From the NCBI GenBank assembly GCA_030696315.1, contig JAUYSM010000085.1, positions 1 through 62,139 on the forward strand: a stretch of 62,139 bases of DNA. The letters are read 5' to 3'. The stretch comes from Pseudohongiella sp. (GTDB lineage: Bacteria > Pseudomonadota > Gammaproteobacteria > Pseudomonadales > Pseudohongiellaceae). Below are positions 26,169 through 34,764 of this stretch, one piece after another. Every line of letters starts with the position of its first letter. Position 1 is the first letter of the stretch. The notes below the pieces were generated by a model. That model made no database searches and was not told the origin of the DNA. It worked only from the letters and a program-made list of their open reading frames with translations. Made by a program: the position numbers and the translations under genes.

Positions 26169-26828
26169 ATGGGAAATAGTTTGTTTGCCATAGTGATGTT
26201 GCTGGCACTGGTGGTGCTGGTACTGATATTTGCTGTAATCGCTCTGGCGCGTCAGATCGGTATTCTGCATACCCGTCTGGCTCCGGCTGGAGCGTTGATG
26301 ACAACGGCGGGCCCAAAAGTCGGGCAACAGGCGCCGGTGTTGTCTCTGGTTGATATTAAAGGTATGCCGCTCACCATCGGTGGGCCTACCAAAAAGGCCA
26401 AGTTGCTTATGTTTGTGTCACCCACCTGTCCAATCTGTAAAGACCTGGTACCGATGGCAGTGAGCATGGCAAAAAGTGAAAAACTGGAGCTGGTATTTGG
26501 CAGTGATGGTGGGCAGACCGCCAAGCACGAAGACTACATCAAGCGTATGAAGATAGAGGACTACCCGTACGTCGTGTCGATGGATCTTGGCATGAAGTTT
26601 GAAGTAGGCAAGTTGCCTTACGCCGTGTTGCTGGATGAAAAAGGCGTACTGCGCTCAAAAGGTCTGGTTAACAGCCGTGAACACCTGGAGTCGCTGGTTA
26701 ATGCCATGCAAAGTGGATATGAGTCAGTCCAGGAATATCTGGTCAAACAAGAACATGTTTTCGAAGAAGCGGTTGTCAGCAAAAAGCCGGTGATTGGTCA
26801 TCAAGCAGTTATAGGAGAAAAGGCATGA
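26169..26828 (+). CDS. mauD: Thioredoxin-like amine dehydrogenase maturation protein MauD
   Basis: A 219-residue protein with an N-terminal membrane anchor (about residues 5-28) and a periplasmic thioredoxin fold. The redox motif CPICK lies in MFVSPTCPICKDLVPMA, and the cis-Pro equivalent is in KLPYAVLLDEKG. In mau operons MauD forms the six disulfides of the TTQ light chain before quinone synthesis. A GGAG site is nine bases before the ATG. Its stop overlaps the light-chain start as ATGA (26825-26828), ensuring coupled synthesis of the client and its disulfide catalyst. Confidence 0.92.
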   Translation: MGNSLFAIVMLLALVVLVLIFAVIALARQIGILHTRLAPAGALMTTAGPKVGQQAPVLSLVDIKGMPLTIGGPTKKAKLLMFVSPTCPICKDLVPMAVSMAKSEKLELVFGSDGGQTAKHEDYIKRMKIEDYPYVVSMDLGMKFEVGKLPYAVLLDEKGVLRSKGLVNSREHLESLVNAMQSGYESVQEYLVKQEHVFEEAVVSKKPVIGHQAVIGEKA

Positions 26829-27412
26829 GCGACAGAGAACAACTGATCCAACAACTGTGGAAAGATCTTGATGCCAGAACGACCGGCGCAATCAGATTTC
26901 TGGCGGGGCACACATCGCGCCGTTCGTTTCTGGGCAAAGTCGGCATGTTTATGGCCGGTATGGGAGCATTCCCACTGTTACCAGTCCTTCGAGAAGCCAA
27001 TGCACAAGGTGTAACACCTCGTACGGCGGTGAACGGCGTGGCTGACATCGTCGAGATGGGCGATCCACAAGAATGCGAATACTGGCGTTATTGCGGTATG
27101 AGCGGCACATTGTGTACCTGTTGTGGCGGCTCCAATACACAGTGTCCTGCTGGCTCGCAGACCGCTACGGTTGCCTGGGTAGGCACATGTCACAACCCAG
27201 CCGATGGCCGTGATTATCTGATCTCTTATAACGATTGCTGTGGCAAAAGCAGTTGCGGCAGCTGTGGATGCTCGCGCGGTGAAGGCGACAAACCAGTTTA
27301 CTTCCCGTCCAAGTCCAACAGCATATTGTGGTGCTTTGGTTCAACCAGCCACGCATATCACTGCACACTTGCGCTGGTAATTGGTCATGGCGACAGTAAT
27401 GGCATGCGTTAA
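26825..27412 (+). CDS. mauA: TTQ amine dehydrogenase light chain (MauA/AauA-like)
   Basis: A 195-residue precursor with a twin-arginine signal (SRRSFLGKVG, residues 31-40, then a hydrophobic stretch), matching the family. The mature part has 14 cysteines, enough for six disulfides, and the two tryptophans that form the TTQ cofactor: W118 in VAWVGTC and W169 in LWCFG. The active-site Asp is D137 (YNDCCG) and the conserved Thr is T181 (YHCT). The CTCCGG and HNPADGRDYLISY stretches resemble the aromatic-amine enzyme, while PVYFPSKSNSILWCFG resembles the methylamine enzyme. The deamination product is an aldehyde plus ammonia, with electrons passed to a small carrier. Confidence 0.93.
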   Translation: MSDREQLIQQLWKDLDARTTGAIRFLAGHTSRRSFLGKVGMFMAGMGAFPLLPVLREANAQGVTPRTAVNGVADIVEMGDPQECEYWRYCGMSGTLCTCCGGSNTQCPAGSQTATVAWVGTCHNPADGRDYLISYNDCCGKSSCGSCGCSRGEGDKPVYFPSKSNSILWCFGSTSHAYHCTLALVIGHGDSNGMR

Positions 27413-27848
27413 GGCGGGCTTTGCGGCGGGGGTGTTTGCAGTTGCCTTGATGGCATCGGCAAACACCAGCGCGCAAAACGTCGAGTACAACTACTTGCTG
27501 CACTGTGGCGGCTGTCATATCGAAGATGGCTCTGGCATGCCACCCCATGTGCCGGATCTGCGTGTTGAAATGCCGTACTTCGCAAGTTTTACGGAGGGTC
27601 GCGCGTATATTGCAAGGGTGCCCGGCGTCGTGCAAGCGCCCTTGAACACCGAGGAATTGACGGCCGTTCTGAATCTGCTCTTGAGCCGCTTTGCACCTGC
27701 GGGTGCAAATCTGCAGCCTTACTCGGTAGAAGAAGTGACGCAATACCAGCAGGAAGTATTACTTGATCCTAAAAAACTCAGGGATCAGTTGATGGCTCAT
27801 CGGCCTGCCGTGAGCGACAACACCGTGAATATTGATCTGGATAACTAG
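27387..27848 (+). CDS. Small exported cytochrome c of the amine dehydrogenase operon
   Basis: A protein of about 153 residues with a signal peptide (to NTSAQ) and one c-heme motif, CGGCH, followed by the DGSGMPPHVPDL segment. No obvious distal Met ligand motif can be assigned with certainty. It follows the light chain in the place taken by a monohaem cytochrome in the aromatic amine dehydrogenase cluster and by amicyanin in methylamine clusters, so it is a likely electron acceptor for TTQ. The start is uncertain: ATGs at 27381, 27387 and 27399 all lie inside the light-chain 3' end and none has a good ribosome site. Confidence 0.8.
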   Translation: MATVMACVKAGFAAGVFAVALMASANTSAQNVEYNYLLHCGGCHIEDGSGMPPHVPDLRVEMPYFASFTEGRAYIARVPGVVQAPLNTEELTAVLNLLLSRFAPAGANLQPYSVEEVTQYQQEVLLDPKKLRDQLMAHRPAVSDNTVNIDLDN

Positions 27849-29001
27849 TGTGGTCTTGTCAGCATTAAATGCACTTTTGAAACACCGCCAGCCACTTGTG
27901 TTGATGGCGGTGTTTTTCAGTTACGCCAACGCTCAGTCCACTGAAATACCCCAAACAAGTGTTCAACTTGAAGCACTGGGTCAGCAACTTTTTTTTGATA
28001 CTGATCTATCGTTCAATCGCTCACAGTCCTGTGCCACTTGCCATGATCCTGCCCGTGCGTTTACTGATACACGTCTCAATCACGTCAATTCTGCAGCATC
28101 CATAGGTGCAGACGGTCGCTCTTTGGGTGATCGGCAGGCGCCCAGTTTAAGTTATGCGGCTCAAACTCCTGCAATGCATGAGATAGAAGACGGTAAATTT
28201 GCAGGTGGTTATTTTTGGGATGGACGTGCAGTCAGTCTGGAACAGCAAGCTGTCTCGCCCTTGTATAGTCCAATTGAAATGGCACTGCCTGATGTCTCGG
28301 TTCTGAAACAACGATTGCTGGAAAAAGAGTTCTATCAGCAGGCTTTCAGCACGCTCTTTTCTGATGATATCTGGAATAAGCCGGATGCCTTGAATGATGC
28401 ATTTGCGAGCGCTGTCGCAGCTTACCAACGCACAGAAATATTTTCGCCGTTTGATTCCCGCTACGATAGATACCTGCGTGGCGAATACAAACCAACTTTA
28501 CCTGAAACCATAGGCATGGGTTTGTTTTTCTCCCAAGGGTTTGCAAACTGTAGCCATTGCCATCAGCTCAATACCTTGCCTAACAGTGTCGGAGAAACCT
28601 TCTCCAACTATCAATACGAGAATATTGGCCTGGCAGCAAACACGGCGCTGCGCGATGCCAATGGCAAAGGCGCTGATTTTGTAGACAGTGGTTTTATGGA
28701 GCAAGGCCGTTTCAAAGTACCGAGTCTGCGTAACGTTGCCGTCACCGCACCCTACATGCACAACGGCATTTTTAATGAATTGAGGACGGTGTTGCTGTTT
28801 TATAACAAATTCAACACCACTGGCGGTACCAGTCAGATCAATCCCGAGACACAACAACCCTGGGGTGAACCTGAAATAGATGGACATCGCGATATGGAAA
28901 AACTCAATGGGGGCATCCCATTGTCGCGCCTGCATATGGACGCGCTTGAGGCATTCATGCGTATGCTGACTGATCAGCAATACGAACACCTGCTGCCTTG
29001 A
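27832..29001 (+). CDS. mauG: MauG-like dihaem enzyme
   Basis: A 389-codon frame (TTG at 27832; GTG at 27850 is an alternative) for a bacterial di-heme peroxidase-family protein with a signal peptide ending near YANAQ. Heme motifs are CATCH (C67, C70, H71) and CSHCH (C240, C243, H244). W129 in FWDGR sits where MauG has its electron-relay Trp. Y324 in LLFYNKF sits where MauG has its unusual Tyr axial ligand instead of the Met of peroxidases (alignment by motif, not by structure). MauG completes TTQ by cross-linking the two tryptophans of the light chain. It overlaps the cytochrome gene end and closes the operon. Confidence 0.88.
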   Translation: MIWITSVVLSALNALLKHRQPLVLMAVFFSYANAQSTEIPQTSVQLEALGQQLFFDTDLSFNRSQSCATCHDPARAFTDTRLNHVNSAASIGADGRSLGDRQAPSLSYAAQTPAMHEIEDGKFAGGYFWDGRAVSLEQQAVSPLYSPIEMALPDVSVLKQRLLEKEFYQQAFSTLFSDDIWNKPDALNDAFASAVAAYQRTEIFSPFDSRYDRYLRGEYKPTLPETIGMGLFFSQGFANCSHCHQLNTLPNSVGETFSNYQYENIGLAANTALRDANGKGADFVDSGFMEQGRFKVPSLRNVAVTAPYMHNGIFNELRTVLLFYNKFNTTGGTSQINPETQQPWGEPEIDGHRDMEKLNGGIPLSRLHMDALEAFMRMLTDQQYEHLLP

Positions 29002-29064
29002 CGCACATAGCTCCAACTCTGCACACTACGCACCCTTTGCAAACTCACAGACAAGCCCTGATCT

Positions 29065-29844
29065 ATGACCGAGACCGGAAATTTATATGCCGACTTGTCC
29101 GGTTTTTACGACTTGTTTTGCGCCGAGGTGAATTACGCCGAACAATGTGCGTTCACAAAACGTGTATTTAACGGTTTTTCAGCGTCGGGTGGTCAACAAT
29201 ATCTGGATCTTGCGTGCGGGACCGGCGCGCATATCCAGATCATGCAGAGCCTGGGATTTGCTGCAACAGGACTCGACAACAGTGCTCACATGCTTGAACA
29301 AGCTGCCATTCGGTGTCCTGAAGCCAAGTTCATCTTATCTGACATGTCATCATTTCAAGGTGACGATCAATATGATCTGATCAGTTGTTTTTTGTACTCC
29401 ATTCATTACAGCCATCCTGTTTCCAGCCTGAAACGCACCTTAAAGCGCACCTTTGACGCATTAAAACCGGGTGGCGTTTTTGTATTCAACACCGTCGATA
29501 TTAACGGCATAAACAACCGCCACTTTGTCAACACGCAAGTAAATACCGCCAGCAGTCGATTGACCTTTGTTTCAGGTTGGAGTTATGCAGGGCAGGGTGA
29601 GGTGATGGATTTGCATTTATCCATCACGCAGGAGCGCGCTGACACACATGAAAGTGCTGACAACACCATGCCTCGCGTGTGGCGCGACCGTCATACCATG
29701 ACGGCCATCAACATAGAGCAGTTGAGCACATGGCTGATCGAAACAGGTTATGAAGTCACCTTGCTTGAGCATGACTACAACAGCCTGCAAGCCTGGTCAA
29801 AGAACAGCTTTAACATTATTGTGGTTGCCAGCAAACCGCTGTGA
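29065..29844 (+). CDS. Class I SAM-dependent methyltransferase
   Basis: A 259-residue soluble protein with the Rossmann-fold SAM motif I YLDLACGTGAHIQIM (about 48-62), the acidic residue GLDNSAHML at the end of strand 2, SDMSSFQ (motif II-like) and LKPGGVFVFNTVD (motif III). Small-molecule methyltransferases of this type carry no substrate signature, and none can be assigned here. It follows mauG by 63 bases without a terminator, so weak read-through from the amine operon is possible. The ATG has only a poor ribosome site. Confidence 0.82.
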   Translation: MTETGNLYADLSGFYDLFCAEVNYAEQCAFTKRVFNGFSASGGQQYLDLACGTGAHIQIMQSLGFAATGLDNSAHMLEQAAIRCPEAKFILSDMSSFQGDDQYDLISCFLYSIHYSHPVSSLKRTLKRTFDALKPGGVFVFNTVDINGINNRHFVNTQVNTASSRLTFVSGWSYAGQGEVMDLHLSITQERADTHESADNTMPRVWRDRHTMTAINIEQLSTWLIETGYEVTLLEHDYNSLQAWSKNSFNIIVVASKPL

Positions 29845-29927
29845 TTTGCTGCCAGTCATGAATTCCGCTAGAGTCAAACCTCGCTGTTGAAACCTAATAG
29901 TCGTCCTTTTTCAGATTGGATTCGTTT

Positions 29928-31109
29928 ATGACCACGATAGGAACGCCTTTATCACCTAATGCCACCCGCGTCATGTTATTAGGCAGCGGTGAACTTGGCA
30001 AAGAAGTCGCCATTGAGTTGATGCGACTGGGTTGCGAAGTGATTGCAGTTGATCGTTACGCCAACGCGCCCGCTATGCAGGTGGCACATCGCAGCCATGT
30101 GATCAATATGCTGGATGGTGCAGCACTGCGATATCTGGTTGAGATGGAACGGCCCTCCCTGATCGTGCCCGAGATCGAAGCCATTGCGACGGATGAACTG
30201 ATCAGGCTGGAAGCCGACGGTTGGCAGGTGATACCTACGGCTCGTGCTGCACAACTCACCATGAATCGCGAAGGTATTCGTCGCCTTGCTGCTGAGGAAT
30301 TGGGCTTGGCAACCTCACCGTATCAGTTTGCGCAAACCAGAGAGCAATATCTTGATGCTATCAAACTGGTTGGGCTGCCCTGTGTAGTCAAACCTATCAT
30401 GTCATCATCAGGAAAAGGCCAAAGTACAGTCCGCACGGAATCTGACGTGCATCATGCTTGGGATTACGCTCAGTCAGGCAGCCGCAGCGGTCAAGGTAAA
30501 GTCATCGTAGAAGGTTTTATCAACTTTGATTATGAAATTACACTGTTGACCGTCAGGCACCGTGATGGCACGGTTTTTTGTGAGCCAATCGGTCATCGAC
30601 AAGAACGTGGTGATTACCGCGAATCCTGGCAACCGCAAGCTATGTCTGAGATTGCATTACAAGAAGCACAGCGCATTGCGGCTGCAGTGACTGAATCATT
30701 GGGCGGTCAGGGGATTTTTGGGGTAGAGCTGTTTGTCAAAGGTGACAAAGTCTATTTCAGTGAAGTATCTCCGCGTCCTCACGACACGGGTCTGGTCACC
30801 TTGCTGTCACAGAATCTGTCAGAGTTCGCTTTGCATGCCAGAGCCATTTTGGGACTACCAGTACCTGTCATAAGGCAACTGGGACCTTGTGCATCGGCGG
30901 TGCTGTTGGTTTCGGGACATTCACGTGACATGCAATACGGCAATTTGCATGAGGCCTTGGCCGAACCTGACACTGAACTGCGGCTGTTCGGAAAACCTGA
31001 AGTGAACGGAGAACGCCGCTTGGGTGTTGCACTGGCCAAAGATGAAAGCACAGAACTCGCGATACAAAAAGCCTTGCGGGTGATCAGCAAGATCACTGTA
31101 AATTTGTAA
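29928..31109 (+). CDS. purT: Formate-dependent phosphoribosylglycinamide formyltransferase
   Basis: A 393-residue ATP-grasp enzyme of purine synthesis: it uses formate and ATP to formylate GAR, an alternative to the folate-dependent PurN. The N-terminal [19 protein letters not shown] and [13 protein letters not shown], the ATP-grasp glycine loop [12 protein letters not shown] and the late [14 protein letters not shown] are diagnostic. I chose the ATG at 29928 because it reproduces the known PurT N-terminus (MTTIGTPL...). The frame opens four codons earlier at a TTG. A single gene with a hairpin directly after it. Confidence 0.96.
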   Translation: MTTIGTPLSPNATRVMLLGSGELGKEVAIELMRLGCEVIAVDRYANAPAMQVAHRSHVINMLDGAALRYLVEMERPSLIVPEIEAIATDELIRLEADGWQVIPTARAAQLTMNREGIRRLAAEELGLATSPYQFAQTREQYLDAIKLVGLPCVVKPIMSSSGKGQSTVRTESDVHHAWDYAQSGSRSGQGKVIVEGFINFDYEITLLTVRHRDGTVFCEPIGHRQERGDYRESWQPQAMSEIALQEAQRIAAAVTESLGGQGIFGVELFVKGDKVYFSEVSPRPHDTGLVTLLSQNLSEFALHARAILGLPVPVIRQLGPCASAVLLVSGHSRDMQYGNLHEALAEPDTELRLFGKPEVNGERRLGVALAKDESTELAIQKALRVISKITVNL

Positions 31110-31115
31110 GTGACA

Positions 31116-31136
31116 TGCCCGTTGATAAAACGGGCA
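31116..31136. terminator. Hairpin between convergent purT and the serine protease
   Basis: TGCCCGTT / AACGGGCA (31116-31123, 31129-31136) with a five-base loop, six bases after the purT stop, followed by a short CTTTT. A moderate terminator that would serve the plus strand; the convergent protease gene ends 15 bases further on. Confidence 0.65.
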
Positions 31137-31150
31137 ACAACTTTTAAGTG

Positions 31151-32818
31151 TTATGGTACCGTGGTGCTGATTTCGGTAATTCTCAATTCACCACTGATGA
31201 ACTCGCCTTGCGCGTATGCGCCAACCCAGATGTCATAACGCCCGGCACCGGGATTATTGATTGTGATGACGGGATTTAATGAGGAGGGAGCGTCATCGTT
31301 GCATGACCAGCTGCCATCAGGTTTATTGATGATCAACGTAGCATCCTGTCCACCGGTGTTTGCTACAAAATACAATTGCAGGGTCGTGCTGTCGCCGTTC
31401 CAGGTCAATTTGTAGTCTGGCGCGCTTGATGCAAAACCTCGGCACTCATTGCCATAACCGGCGGCAGCAACATCCACCGCTCCGCCCGCACTGATGGTCA
31501 CCACATGCGGATCTGGCATAAACCCGGCAGCCAGCTCCGCCGCCCCGAAGTAGGGTTCTGCGGCAAAATCGAGTCCGGCCCCGATAGCCTCAACACCGGC
31601 ATCCAGGTTCTCAAAGCCGGCACCATCAACAAGTGCCAAAACTCCGGCTACCGAATCATTTCTGTCAAAACTGCCAATCCAGACGTCGTATTGCCCAGCC
31701 GGCGCTTCAGTAAACAACAATCCAGGATCCAGGGATTCTGCGCTTTCGTCATCGTTGCAGTGCCACAAACCATCGGGTGCGTTCACAATCAAGGTGGTGT
31801 CCGCGCTTTCATCTTCGGCAAGAAACATGATAGTCAAGTTCGTCGTCGCCTCACTTAACTGAATTCGGAGATCTGGATTGCTGGCCGCAAATCCGACACA
31901 GCCCTCGCCGACATAACTGACATCAACGCTGCCACCGGAAATCAGGTCGGTAAAATAGGGCTCTATCAACTCTGCAGGGGTCAAGGTGATTGATCCAAAA
32001 CCAGGTTCCCGTGAGAAATCGAGTATTGAATCGGCCACACTGGAATCCACGCCTGACCATGATGCGACCAAACCTTCGTCATCCGCCAGAATGGCCATGA
32101 CAAAAGGAACTGCAAGCAGACTGCCAAGACGGCCGCCCGTCAGGTTTTCTGTTCGGACACTGGTAGGAATGCCAATAAAGTCGCCACGTCCATTTAACGC
32201 CATACCGCCACTATTACCCGGGGACATCTCCGCGTTGGTGCGGTACCACATGGGCAATCGTTCGCCTTTGTACTCACCAAACTGCACAGATGAAATAATC
32301 CCCGTTGTGTAAACCAGTTCGTCGTCACCAATACCGGGATAACCAAAGATACCAACCGTATCGCCTCGTCTTACCTCACTGTTTTTATTGCCGATTTCCT
32401 GTACGGTGATATCAGGAATACGAACCCCGAAACTGCCATCACGCAATTGCCGGGCTGTTACCGCATTACCTTGTAAATCAGAAGTCAGTGTATAAACCGC
32501 AAAGTCATACTCTTGCGAGAAGCCAACCAGATTGGCGATAAACATCGGTTGCGCTGGCGCGTTGGGATCTACCAGCACCGCAATGGTTGTCACATCAAAA
32601 CCTTCAACAACATGCCGGTTAGTAAACACCGTTGGTTTGTTATCAATGATGATCAACGTGCCTGAGCCTGTTGCGTTGTCAACAATCACCTGTACCGCTG
32701 CACGAGAGGTTTCATCGATATCATAATCTTGGGATTGTGCAATGACAGCGGAGGGCAGGCCCACTATCAAGGAACAAAGCAGTACCAAAACAGAAAAAGA
32801 GGGCAGTGACTTATACAT
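31151..32818 (-). CDS. Exported trypsin-like serine protease with two C-terminal repeat domains
   Basis: A 555-residue protein with a signal peptide (to about VIAQ), then a chymotrypsin-fold protease whose triad is visible as H69 (TNRHVVEG), D105 (EYDFAVYTL) and S203 (SPGNSGGMAL). No PDZ domain is present, unlike HtrA/DegP. The C-terminal 270 residues hold two similar beta-sandwich domains (roughly 275-395 and 415-545). Each opens with (F)GSITL/FGAAEL, has a Cys in C.GFA(A/S)S and a second Cys in WHCNDD or WSCNDD, and ends with a G.YD(V/I)W(I/V)G strand. They resemble pre-peptidase C-terminal domains. It faces the secreted cupin-like gene divergently. Confidence 0.82.
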   Translation of the reverse strand: MYKSLPSFSVLVLLCSLIVGLPSAVIAQSQDYDIDETSRAAVQVIVDNATGSGTLIIIDNKPTVFTNRHVVEGFDVTTIAVLVDPNAPAQPMFIANLVGFSQEYDFAVYTLTSDLQGNAVTARQLRDGSFGVRIPDITVQEIGNKNSEVRRGDTVGIFGYPGIGDDELVYTTGIISSVQFGEYKGERLPMWYRTNAEMSPGNSGGMALNGRGDFIGIPTSVRTENLTGGRLGSLLAVPFVMAILADDEGLVASWSGVDSSVADSILDFSREPGFGSITLTPAELIEPYFTDLISGGSVDVSYVGEGCVGFAASNPDLRIQLSEATTNLTIMFLAEDESADTTLIVNAPDGLWHCNDDESAESLDPGLLFTEAPAGQYDVWIGSFDRNDSVAGVLALVDGAGFENLDAGVEAIGAGLDFAAEPYFGAAELAAGFMPDPHVVTISAGGAVDVAAAGYGNECRGFASSAPDYKLTWNGDSTTLQLYFVANTGGQDATLIINKPDGSWSCNDDAPSSLNPVITINNPGAGRYDIWVGAYAQGEFISGELRITEISTTVP

Positions 32819-32880
32819 TTTGTTGTTTCCGCGAGCAGGTTGTTGGTGGCATTATCCGGCAGCAGATCCAAAAAGAACAT

Positions 32881-32894
32881 CACCCGCTCGGGTG
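32881..32894. promoter_or_regulatory. Perfect palindrome in the protease/cupin divergent region
   Basis: CACCCGCTCGGGTG, 6-base arms around CT, 29 bases before the cupin-like start and 63 from the protease start. It may be an operator or a leader hairpin; no regulator is nearby. Confidence 0.35.
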
Positions 32895-32922
32895 TAGCAA
32901 AAATAACAAGAGGATTGAGGTC

Positions 32923-33621
32923 ATGAACCTGTTTAAATGGCAAAGTGTCTGTCTATTGAACGTAGCTCTGAGTGTCAGTATGTTCTCCGGGCCTATGGCA
33001 GCCCAGGATCAACAGATTGACGAAGAGGCCTTTGACCGTGTGCGCACGGTCAATATTCTGCAAGAACCCAGGCATAGAACTGTTCACACCGACGGCCAAC
33101 TGCGCTTGATTGATGTACAGATCAATCCTGCAGATACTACCTTGCCGCATACACACGACTCAGCCATTTTCTACACGTTTATCAGCAATGGCGCTGGGCC
33201 CCTTAACGGCAGAGTATCAAGCACCACCAGTTACGTAGACGAACACTTCACACATCGCGTAACAAATGAAGGACCTGGACTTTTCAGAATCATCGCCTTG
33301 GCCAACTATGGACCTGCCTTTTCAGGCACGGTGCAGCCTGTTCAGGGATTAAATGTGCAAGCTCAACTTGAAAATGCCTGGTTTCGCTCATTCAGGCTGG
33401 AGCTGGGCGCTGGCGAAAGCAGCACTCCGATCACACATGCCTATCCGGTTGCCATCGTGCAGGTGAGTGACGGACGCATTCATATTACGCGCGCAGATGG
33501 TATTACCAATGAGCTGCACTCTATGGGTGATTGGGCGTGGCGAGCAGCAGGGCAGGCTTATCAGATTCATAACAAATCTGACAAACCTGTATCGCTTGTG
33601 ATAAACGAAGGGCTGCGCTGA
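32923..33621 (+). CDS. Secreted cupin-like protein
   Basis: A 232-residue protein with a signal peptide (to about PMAAQ) and two cupin-like halves. The first has LPHTHDSAIFYTFISNG, fitting the HxH plus later acid pattern of a cupin metal site, and the second has the more diverged ITHAYPVAIVQVSDGRI. It could be a metal-binding or enzyme-like periplasmic protein; the substrate is unknown. I chose the ATG at 32923, preceded by GAGGATTGAGG, because the frame upstream of it overlaps the divergent protease start. It is convergent with ydfG, with only six bases between their stops. Confidence 0.7.
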   Translation: MNLFKWQSVCLLNVALSVSMFSGPMAAQDQQIDEEAFDRVRTVNILQEPRHRTVHTDGQLRLIDVQINPADTTLPHTHDSAIFYTFISNGAGPLNGRVSSTTSYVDEHFTHRVTNEGPGLFRIIALANYGPAFSGTVQPVQGLNVQAQLENAWFRSFRLELGAGESSTPITHAYPVAIVQVSDGRIHITRADGITNELHSMGDWAWRAAGQAYQIHNKSDKPVSLVINEGLR

Positions 33622-33627
33622 CGCGCC

Positions 33628-34401
33628 TCACTCAGCTGAAAAACTCATGGTACGGTCGACTTTTAGTGGCCCCCATGCCTGACATACTGGCATGACTTCC
33701 AGCGTGTTGATATTGACATGAGCAGGCGTGCTACATACCCAGAAAATGATCTCTGCAATGTCTTCAGCACTCAGAGGTTTGGTGCCTTCATAGACTTTAT
33801 CTGCTTTATCTTTTGCCTGATCAAATCTGACCAGCGAAAATTCAGTTTCTGCCATACCGGGATCGATATTGCTGACTTTGATTTTTTTGCCTAGTAAATC
33901 CGCGCGTAACTCTCGGCTGAACATCTGTACAAAGGCTTTGCTGGCACCATAGACATTGCCGCCCGGATAGGGCCAATGCCCAGCCGTTGAGCCGATATTG
34001 ATCACATGTCCGTGATCGCGCTTAACCATGCCTGGTAAAACCAAACGTGTCATGCGTACCAGTGCTGTTACGTTGGTAGCGATCATGGTTTCCCAATCGG
34101 TCAGATCAGCCTCATCAGCCGGGGACAAGCCAAGTGCCAGACCAGCGTTATTGATTAAGACGTCGGGTTGGTCAAAGGGTGCCTGCAGACTTGCTAAAGC
34201 ATTTTGTACAGCCGTCGCATCGGTAATGTCTACACAAAGCACACACACGTCGCACTGCGACGCGAGTTGCTCTGCCAGGTCGTTCAGGCGATCAGCGCGT
34301 CGCGCAAGCAAAATCAACCGATGCCCGGCTTGTGCAAAGCGCTCGGCGCAGGCTTTACCAAATCCGGAGGACGCACCGGTAATCAATACAGTTTTTTTCA
34401 T
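33628..34401 (-). CDS. ydfG: NADP-dependent short-chain dehydrogenase, YdfG-like
   Basis: A 257-residue classical SDR. The cofactor loop is TGASSGFG (about 7-14), with ARRADRL at the position that selects NADP. NNAGLALG, the catalytic Ser in NIGSTAG, and YGASK follow in order, and the C-terminal NINTLEVMPVCQ is typical of E. coli YdfG. YdfG oxidises serine and allo-threonine and reduces malonic semialdehyde and related 3-oxo acids. It has no gene partner and its 3' end abuts the convergent cupin-like gene. Confidence 0.9.
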   Translation of the reverse strand: MKKTVLITGASSGFGKACAERFAQAGHRLILLARRADRLNDLAEQLASQCDVCVLCVDITDATAVQNALASLQAPFDQPDVLINNAGLALGLSPADEADLTDWETMIATNVTALVRMTRLVLPGMVKRDHGHVINIGSTAGHWPYPGGNVYGASKAFVQMFSRELRADLLGKKIKVSNIDPGMAETEFSLVRFDQAKDKADKVYEGTKPLSAEDIAEIIFWVCSTPAHVNINTLEVMPVCQAWGPLKVDRTMSFSAE

Positions 34402-34512
34402 AAAAAGTTATCCGCAGCACTGCCTCTGAAAAGATCATGGTCATGATGCTACAATTTTTGACTTGATGACGCACTCAAAAATATTGGTCAGTCACCCTGT
34501 TTAATGCCATGC

Positions 34513-34661
34513 AAAAAAAAACGGGGGCAGTAATTGCCCCCGTAAAAAAGACCGGACCAGCAGGAAGCAGTGATGATCCGGCGCCTGCCTTCCCTGACAG
34601 GGCGCTGTTGCCAAATGACGGGTGTGAGACGTCATCCAAGCGTTGGCATCGTCCTGATACC
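34513..34661 (-). ncRNA. Putative small RNA, about 150 nt, novel or unassigned
   Basis: Read on the minus strand, a promoter (34668-34697) is followed by a transcript with three predicted stems and a strong terminator. Stem 1 pairs 34630-34648 with 34609-34620: a perfect 12-base match except for a 7-base bulge. Stem 2 is the GCGCC/GGCGC pair around 34582-34605. Stem 3 pairs 34574-34581 with 34552-34559 (8 pairs, one G-U). The terminator stem is 34521-34529 / 34535-34543, nine perfect pairs, followed by eight or nine U. No open frame with a ribosome site lies inside. Four GGA triplets occur on this strand, a feature of CsrA/RsmA-binding RNAs, but no GacA box is seen. The identity is inference from structure only. 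Confidence 0.62.
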
Positions 34662-34667
34662 ACAATT

Positions 34668-34697
34668 TTTATAGATCACCCGCTCGGTATCTGCCAA
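34668..34697 (-). promoter_or_regulatory. Sigma-70 promoter for the putative small RNA
   Basis: On the minus strand TTGGCA (34697-34692), an 18-base spacer, then TATAAA (34673-34668); five of six bases fit the consensus in each box. Start expected near 34661. An A/T-rich stretch lies just upstream (34698-34730), as in promoters with an UP element. Confidence 0.65.
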
Positions 34698-34735
34698 AAA
34701 ATTTTGCTTTTTTTAAGAAAATTTTTCTGTCTTGT

Positions 34736-34763
34736 CTTGAAAATGCGGACCTTGACCTTATTA
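34736..34763 (+). promoter_or_regulatory. Sigma-32-type heat-shock promoter for hsp20
   Basis: CTTGAA (34736-34741), a 14-base spacer and CCTTATTA (34756-34763). This fits the heat-shock pattern CTTGAA-N13-15-CCCCATnT well in the first box and partly in the second. Start expected about 34770, giving a leader near 98 bases. Confidence 0.6.
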
Positions 34764-34764
34764 A

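Noticed and set aside
34513-34661. 6S RNA, SRP RNA or RsmY/Z assignment of the putative small RNA
   Set aside because: No 6S-type central bubble or SRP tetraloop could be found, and no GacA box supports an Rsm RNA; left unassigned.
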